A stretch of DNA of 10,680 nucleotides from Candidatus Uhrbacteria bacterium RIFCSPHIGHO2_02_FULL_53_13 (lineage in GTDB: Bacteria > Patescibacteriota > Patescibacteriia > UBA9934 > UBA11717), in assembly GCA_001791035.1 (NCBI GenBank), contig MGDX01000002.1, forward strand, positions 1-10,680, in the 5' to 3' direction. A model generated the notes under the pieces. The model ran no database searches. It had not been told where the DNA came from and saw only the letters and a list, made by a program, of their open reading frames with translations. Of this stretch, positions 6,472 to 10,680 are shown in pieces (positions within the stretch are counted from its first letter, which is position 1; the number at the start of each line of letters is the position of its first letter). The translations under genes and the position numbers were made by a program.

Positions 6472-9400
6472 TTAGGAACGGATGAGCGCGTCTAAGAGAT
6501 CTTGATCAATACCTTGGATCGGCTCGCCGTCCTCGAATTCGAACAAGAGCGAGATGTTGCGAACAAAGCGATCTTGGAAGTGGTTGAGCGCAAACGCCTC
6601 GGCATCCAAAAACAGTCGGCGAATACGATTTTGCACCACGTACAATTGCGGGGATTCCTCGTACGAGAAGACGGTCCCCTCCGGCAGATACGTGTTGGAT
6701 GGCAACGGCTCTCCAATGCGATAGTCCTTAAAAAAGGCAACGTTGACATCGCGAACCTGGCTGTTCCATGTATCGCCATACAAGAATCGCGCCGTATCTT
6801 CATTGGGCACATGGCGCAAGAGACCGCCGTCTTCGACCGCGTACACGCGCGGATCGGACTGAATTTTCACCAGCCATGTCCCGGGGCGCACCGTAACGCG
6901 CTTGCCCAATGGCAGTTTGCGCAACTGATCGTCGTTGATGGTCACCACATGATCAAACGAATCGAAGTAGGAAAAATAGGTTTCAGAGTCCGGAAACACG
7001 GCGCGTTTACCATCCGAGCGAATCACATAAACCGCCGGATCCGTCACGCCACGAAGCACATCGCCGACCGCCAGTTTAAGCGCCTCTTCGCGCGGAGTGT
7101 CCACTTCCACCACGGGCTCGCCAAGTTCGAGTATGATGGGCGTCTTCGTATCCACCGCGACGGCATTGTCCGCAGGAGGTAGAGACGGTTCGGGCGCGGT
7201 TTGAGATGCAACGGGCGCTTTCACAATGGAAAACGCGCTGTCGGAACTGTCCTCCGTGTACACGGAGGCCAGATCCGTTCCCTGCACGCGTATGCGTACG
7301 CGATCGGCAACAATGTCAGGAAGCGTCCACAGATACGACCCAAGGTTGCGTATGCCGCTTGCCAAGATTGTCCACGTAGCGCCATTGTCAAGCGAGTAGG
7401 CAACGTTCACCATATCAATACGCCCTCGTTGTGTCCAAGCGATAGGGGTACTGCTCCCTGCCGTATACGTGCCCCCGCCGTTTGGCGACACAAGCGTGAT
7501 GGTTTGATTGGATGTGGAACCAGATGTCGGACCTGCGGTGTCATTGACGCCTACAACGACTCCGCCGGCCGCCGCGGTGGTAAAGGTAAATGGATTTGCC
7601 GCCGCCGCAACCGCACCGACAAACGTGTTGGAGGCTCCGTCCGGCGCGTCCGTAACCGTCAGCGTAATATCGTTGGACGATTGAAATTGCGCATGAGCAA
7701 CGGTAGCCACCGTGTCGTTCGACGACCATGTCACCGCACGCGAACCCGGATCGGTGCCCGTCCCGCAACACGTGTAAGCAAACGATGCGGTCACAATCGG
7801 CTCGGAGAATGTCATCGTCACGGCATCGTTTCGAGAAACGTTTTGCTCCGCATCTGATGGATCAGAGCTCAAGAGCAACGGCCCAGCGTCGTCAGTGAGC
7901 GTTTGTGCCGTCACATTCGCAACCGCGTTGCCCGCGTCGTCCTGCAACGTGCCGGACGTATTCGTGTAAGCAATCGTCGGCGCGGTCGTGTGCCCCGTTT
8001 CATTCGCGTCCGCTCCAACGGCAATCGTCACGGTCGTCGTGCTATTCGTCACACTCGCATCCAGCGTCGGTGCCGTCAGCGTCAACTCGGAAGCCGTGGG
8101 AAACGTCCACTCGTCTTTGTCCGCGGAGAATCCGCTTGAAACATCCTCGGAAAACGTAAGCACCACGCGATCCACGGTCCCATTGCCGTTATTGTCTTGA
8201 TACACAGCCGTTGAAATCGTCGGCAAAACCGTGTCAATGGTATAGGTTGTGGAGCTCGTCGTAGGCCCCGTGGAGTTGCCGACGTTATCCACGACCGTCA
8301 CCGTAACGGCGTTGCTCGTGTCGTCCTGCAAATCCATGGCTCCCGAAAGCGACGCCGTCCAGTTGGTGGCAAGCGATCCAGAAAGAGCCGTATCGCCGCT
8401 CTTGAAACTCGAACCGTCAAACGACGCCGACGCGATGGTATCCGATTCACCTGACGTCGTCGGATTCCATGTCAGCACCGGACTGTTCCCGTTTTTGAAA
8501 GCGCCGGACGTTCCCGTGGCGCCGGCCACCGTAACAGAGGCTTGCGTCACCGTCGGCACGATCGTGTCTACGGTATAGTTGTTCGTCCCAGCCGTTGCCG
8601 TAGAGTTGCCCGCGTTGTCAACCGCGGTCACCGTGATGTTGTTGGAGGTGTCGTCCTGCGAGTCGAGCGCACCAACCGTCGCCGTGTAGATGCCCGATGT
8701 GACAGAACCCGACAGCGCACTCGATCCGTCATCGAACGCGCTCGCATTCATGGTCACCGAGGCGAGCGTGTCGGAGTTGTTGTCGCCCGTTGCCGAATTA
8801 TCCCAACGCGCCGTCCCCGTATCGCCGTTTTTGAACGCGCCCGATGTGCCGCTTCCGCCCGTCACACTGATTTTTCCCGCCGTCACCGTGGGCGCGATCG
8901 TGTCTACGGTGTACGACGCAGAACTCGTGGTCGGTCCCGTGGAGTTGCCCGCATTGTCTACGATGGTCGCCGTGATCGTGTTGCCCGTGTCGTCTTGCGA
9001 GTCGAGCGTCCCAATAGTTGCCGAGTAGATGCCAGACAATACCGATCCGGAAAGTGATGAGGAGCCATCGTCAAGGGCGCTGGCGTTGAAAGTAGCGCTT
9101 GCAATCGTATCCGAGTTGTTATCGCCTGTCACCGAGTTATCCCAGCGCGCAACGCCCGTGTCGCCGTTCTTGCACGCGCCGCTTGTTCCGGTGCATCCTG
9201 TCACCGTGATGTTAGTATTTGTAAGCGTCGGCACAATCGTGTCTAGCGTGTAGTTGTTCGTGCCCGCGGTCGTCGTCGTATTGCCGGCATTGTCCGTTGC
9301 CGTGATTGAGACGTTATTGTTTGCGTCGTCTTGCGAGTCCATGGCGCCAGAAAGAGAGGCAGTCCATGTACCGGAGGCGTTCGTCGCCGATAGCGCCGTG

Positions 9401-10680
9401 TCGCCACTGCGAAAATTTGCGGCGCTCACAGAGACGCTCGAAATCGTATCGGAGTTGTTATCGCCCGACGCCGTGTTGTTCCATGTCGGCACCGCCGTAT
9501 CGCCGTTTTTGAACGCGCCCGATGTGCCGCTCGCGCCTGTCACGGAGATGTTCGCCGCCGATACCGTCGGCACAATCGTGTCTACCGTCGCATCAGTCGT
9601 ATCCGTTCCTGTTCGGCTATTGGACGCCGCATCGGTTGCCGTCACAGAAACATTGTTGTTCGCGTCATCAATCGCCTCGGAACCCAGGATCGTATAGCAA
9701 GCCTCGTAGATGTTATTGCTCGCCGTGCCTCCACACGCGGTGGTGTCTGTCATAGTCGCAGAAGCGCCTCCGCCAAATTGCGAAAGGTTGGCCGTGACGG
9801 ACGAAACATCACCCGCCGTCGAGCTGTTGTCCCATGTCACGGTGACCGTATCGCTGATTTTGAACGCGCCTCCTGTTCCCGTAGCGCCCGCAATCGAAAT
9901 GAGCGCATTGATAGCCGCGGGAGCCACCGCGTCCGTAAACGCCGGCGTGGAAGATGATGTGAGTGTTAAACTGTTGGCTGTATTGGTTCCGTCTGTAAGT
10001 GATGAACCGGCAGTATACGCTAACGATAAGTCACCGACATTGGTTTTGACGGTCGTTGTCGTAAAGTTATAGTCGCATTCGTTTGCGCCCGCAGAGCCAG
10101 AGTTGCACTCTACTGTCCCTTCGGAGATGCCAGAAAAATTTGCCGCTGATGACAGCGCCCAATCGGCCGAAGCATTAGCGGCCGCAGAAATATTCTCGGT
10201 AAACACAACCGTAATCAAATCCAATTTTCCATCCGAGGACGACGCATCGTAGAATGTCACCGTCTTGGCACGCGGCCTGGCGCTGTCAGATACATTTTGT
10301 GCCGCAAATGTCTGAACAATATTCCCACTGGCATCTTGGATGTTATTGGTGGCATCGTCCGAATTATCGCTATAGGAAATCGTGGGAATGGTCGAATATC
10401 CTGTCTCGTCCGCCTCTGCGCTTCCGATTGTGATAGTGATATCCGTACCGCTGGCGCTTGCATTGCCCGACAGTGAGCCACCAAATCCGTTTGCTCCGCT
10501 TGAACTTGTCCATGTAAACCGTGTACTTGCCACTGTGCCGCCTAAGGAGACGGTCTCATCAAAGGTTAGAACAACTTGGTCTATTGTTCCATCACTGTTT
10601 GAATCCTCATATTTCGCCGAAGAGAAAGCGGGGAGGTCGTTATTGCTCGTGGAACCGGCGGATCCGGCCGCGGCAGAACC
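6472..10680 (-). CDS. Giant Ig-like repeat cell-surface protein, 5' end missing
   Basis: The frame is open from the window edge to the TAA at 6472: 1402 residues, N terminus and any signal peptide not visible. An in-frame GTG at 10533 is internal, because the upstream codons encode more of the same repeat (KYEDSNSDGTIDQVVLTFDE). Order: type-B modules (10641-10285, 10284-9934), five type-A Ig-like repeats (9933-8236), a third type-B module (8232-7891), an SbsA-like Ig domain (PF13205-like, 7890-7576), a 'SPNGG...TWxxL...GSYLWTLP' Ig-like domain (PF10342-like, about 7512-7225), a Pro-rich linker, then three C-terminal ~60-aa repeats. Composition is rich in Ser, Thr, Ala, Gly, Asn and Asp and poor in Lys. 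All eight cysteines lie in four close pairs. I infer an exported adhesin or S-layer-like protein. No sortase motif or C-terminal transmembrane anchor is present; it ends LLDALIRS. Confidence 0.93.
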   Translation of the reverse strand, partial: GSAAAGSAGSTSNNDLPAFSSAKYEDSNSDGTIDQVVLTFDETVSLGGTVASTRFTWTSSSGANGFGGSLSGNASASGTDITITIGSAEADETGYSTIPTISYSDNSDDATNNIQDASGNIVQTFAAQNVSDSARPRAKTVTFYDASSSDGKLDLITVVFTENISAAANASADWALSSAANFSGISEGTVECNSGSAGANECDYNFTTTTVKTNVGDLSLAYTAGSSLTDGTNTANSLTLTSSSTPAFTDAVAPAAINALISIAGATGTGGAFKISDTVTVTWDNSSTAGDVSSVTANLSQFGGGASATMTDTTACGGTASNNIYEACYTILGSEAIDDANNNVSVTATDAASNSRTGTDTTDATVDTIVPTVSAANISVTGASGTSGAFKNGDTAVPTWNNTASGDNNSDTISSVSVSAANFRSGDTALSATNASGTWTASLSGAMDSQDDANNNVSITATDNAGNTTTTAGTNNYTLDTIVPTLTNTNITVTGCTGTSGACKNGDTGVARWDNSVTGDNNSDTIASATFNASALDDGSSSLSGSVLSGIYSATIGTLDSQDDTGNTITATIVDNAGNSTGPTTSSASYTVDTIAPTVTAGKISVTGGSGTSGAFKNGDTGTARWDNSATGDNNSDTLASVTMNASAFDDGSSALSGSVTSGIYTATVGALDSQDDTSNNITVTAVDNAGNSTATAGTNNYTVDTIVPTVTQASVTVAGATGTSGAFKNGNSPVLTWNPTTSGESDTIASASFDGSSFKSGDTALSGSLATNWTASLSGAMDLQDDTSNAVTVTVVDNVGNSTGPTTSSTTYTIDTVLPTISTAVYQDNNGNGTVDRVVLTFSEDVSSGFSADKDEWTFPTASELTLTAPTLDASVTNSTTTVTIAVGADANETGHTTAPTIAYTNTSGTLQDDAGNAVANVTAQTLTDDAGPLLLSSDPSDAEQNVSRNDAVTMTFSEPIVTASFAYTCCGTGTDPGSRAVTWSSNDTVATVAHAQFQSSNDITLTVTDAPDGASNTFVGAVAAAANPFTFTTAAAGGVVVGVNDTAGPTSGSTSNQTITLVSPNGGGTYTAGSSTPIAWTQRGRIDMVNVAYSLDNGATWTILASGIRNLGSYLWTLPDIVADRVRIRVQGTDLASVYTEDSSDSAFSIVKAPVASQTAPEPSLPPADNAVAVDTKTPIILELGEPVVEVDTPREEALKLAVGDVLRGVTDPAVYVIRSDGKRAVFPDSETYFSYFDSFDHVVTINDDQLRKLPLGKRVTVRPGTWLVKIQSDPRVYAVEDGGLLRHVPNEDTARFLYGDTWNSQVRDVNVAFFKDYRIGEPLPSNTYLPEGTVFSYEESPQLYVVQNRIRRLFLDAEAFALNHFQDRFVRNISLLFEFEDGEPIQGIDQDLLDALIRS
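6490..7068 (-). repeat. Three tandem C-terminal ~60-aa modules of the surface protein
   Basis: Protein-level repeats at 7068-6892 (59 aa), 6891-6688 (68 aa) and 6687 to about 6490. Each opens with a Gly-x-hydrophobic turn followed by a conserved core: DPAVYVIRSDGKRAVF, DPRVYAVEDGGLLRHV, SPQLYVVQNRIRRLFL. An aromatic helix-like part follows (ETYFSYF; DTARFLYGDTW; AEAFALNHF). The pattern suggests a small beta-sheet unit used three times. I associate this type of ending with CPR surface proteins, from memory. It takes the place where other bacteria have a sortase or dockerin anchor. Confidence 0.7.
7891..8232 (-). repeat. Type-B Ig-like module, third copy, with Ca-binding-like loop
   Basis: Begins VYQDNNGNGTVDRVVLTFSEDV and ends GTLQDDAGNAVANVTAQTLT. 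It matches the modules at 10285-10641 and, more loosely, 9934-10284. The D-x-N-x-N-G-x-V-D loop resembles EF-hand/dockerin calcium loops. The copy sits on the C-terminal side of the type-A array, so type-B modules bracket the array. Confidence 0.7.
8236..9933 (-). repeat. Array of five tandem ~112-aa Ig-like repeats (type A)
   Basis: Units in translation order: 9933-9583 (117 aa, most divergent), 9582-9244 (113), 9243-8905 (113), 8904-8569 (112), 8568-8236 (111). Consensus: DTIVPTVTxxxITVTGxTGTSGAFKNGD, W(D/N)N, SGDNNSDTIAS, LSGS, LDSQDDTxNxVTVTAVDNAGNST, then YTV. The DNAGN plus VDTxxPT signature is that of bacterial Ig-like repeats. A 35-base stretch is identical between units two and four (9497-9531 and 8819-8853) but not in unit three. 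Confidence 0.9.
9934..10284 (-). repeat. Type-B Ig-like module, second (divergent) copy
   Basis: SARPRAKTVTFYDASSSDGKLDLITVVFTENI keeps the loop-then-strand pattern of type B with one inserted residue in the acidic loop. The middle is divergent and carries a cysteine pair (ECNSGSAGANEC). It ends LTLTSSSTPAFTDAVAP, joining the type-A array. Confidence 0.6.
10285..10641 (-). repeat. Type-B Ig-like module, first visible copy, with Ca-binding-like loop
   Basis: LPAFSSAKYEDSNSDGTIDQ leads into VVLTFDETV, then ITITIGSAEADETGYSTIPTISY and QDASGNIVQTFAAQNVSD. It parallels the third copy closely: VTIAVGADANETGHTTAPTIAY and LQDDAGNAVANVTAQTLTDD. A low-complexity Gly/Ala/Ser stretch (GSAAAGSAGSTSNND) precedes it at the window edge and is probably a linker from a further domain. 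Confidence 0.7.

Noticed and set aside
6502..7182. A 226-codon plus-strand frame opposite the surface protein C terminus
   Set aside because: Antisense shadow; no motifs, no ribosome binding site, and the minus strand encodes three recognisable repeats across it.
8249..9697. Several Val/Ser-rich plus-strand frames across the Ig array
   Set aside because: They recur with the repeat period and are complements of Thr/Asp/Ser codons, so they are shadows.
8236..9933. A CRISPR array or satellite repeat
   Set aside because: The period is about 339 bases, in frame, divergent, and codes for continuous Ig-like protein.
6472..10533. GTG at 10533 as the start of the surface protein
   Set aside because: The frame stays open to the window edge and the codons before it encode part of the first type-B module, so the GTG is an internal Val.

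Overview
The window comes from a bacterial genome of moderate-to-high G+C. Every gene I can support lies on the minus strand, so transcription runs from high to low coordinates. Gene content suggests a Patescibacteria/CPR-type bacterium. It has a giant Ig-like surface protein ending in a small repeated C-terminal module, an uncharacterised multi-pass membrane protein, membrane-anchored and soluble glycosidase-like proteins, and tight gene packing. The lineage is inferred from protein style, not from a marker gene. TGA is used as an ordinary stop (ends at 2755 and 3774), so there is no sign of the Gly-TGA code of Gracilibacteria/SR1.

Layout in transcription order. (1) 10680-6472: the last 1402 codons of a very large secreted protein; its N terminus is outside the window. 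It is built of Ca-loop-like Ig modules ('type B'), five tandem ~112-aa Ig-like repeats ('type A'), an SbsA-type Ig domain, a 'SPNGG' Ig-like domain, a Pro-rich linker and three ~60-aa C-terminal repeats. (2) 6464-6430: a perfect 17-bp inverted repeat containing two consensus DnaA boxes. (3) 6409-6062: a 115-aa helical protein. (4) 6060-5401: a SpoU/TrmH RNA methyltransferase, one base behind the previous gene. (5) 5348-1428: a three-gene operon. It encodes a 524-aa membrane protein of unknown function, a membrane-anchored clan GH-A glycosidase-like protein (4-nt overlap, strong ribosome binding site) and a family GH1 beta-glycosidase (8-nt overlap). (6) 1427-1242: an intergenic region holding a palindromic dispersed-type repeat and a promoter. 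(7) 1241-1: a flavin disulfide reductase, cut off by the window edge.

How they may work together: the 524-aa protein and the two glycosidase-like proteins are almost certainly co-transcribed. A membrane protein, an outward-facing anchored TIM barrel and a soluble GH1 enzyme suggest a small envelope- or glycan-processing unit, with the substrate unknown. The giant surface protein is probably an adhesin or S-layer-like cell-surface protein. The RNA methyltransferase and the oxidoreductase look like housekeeping or redox genes. No tRNA, rRNA, CRISPR array, transposase or phage gene was seen.
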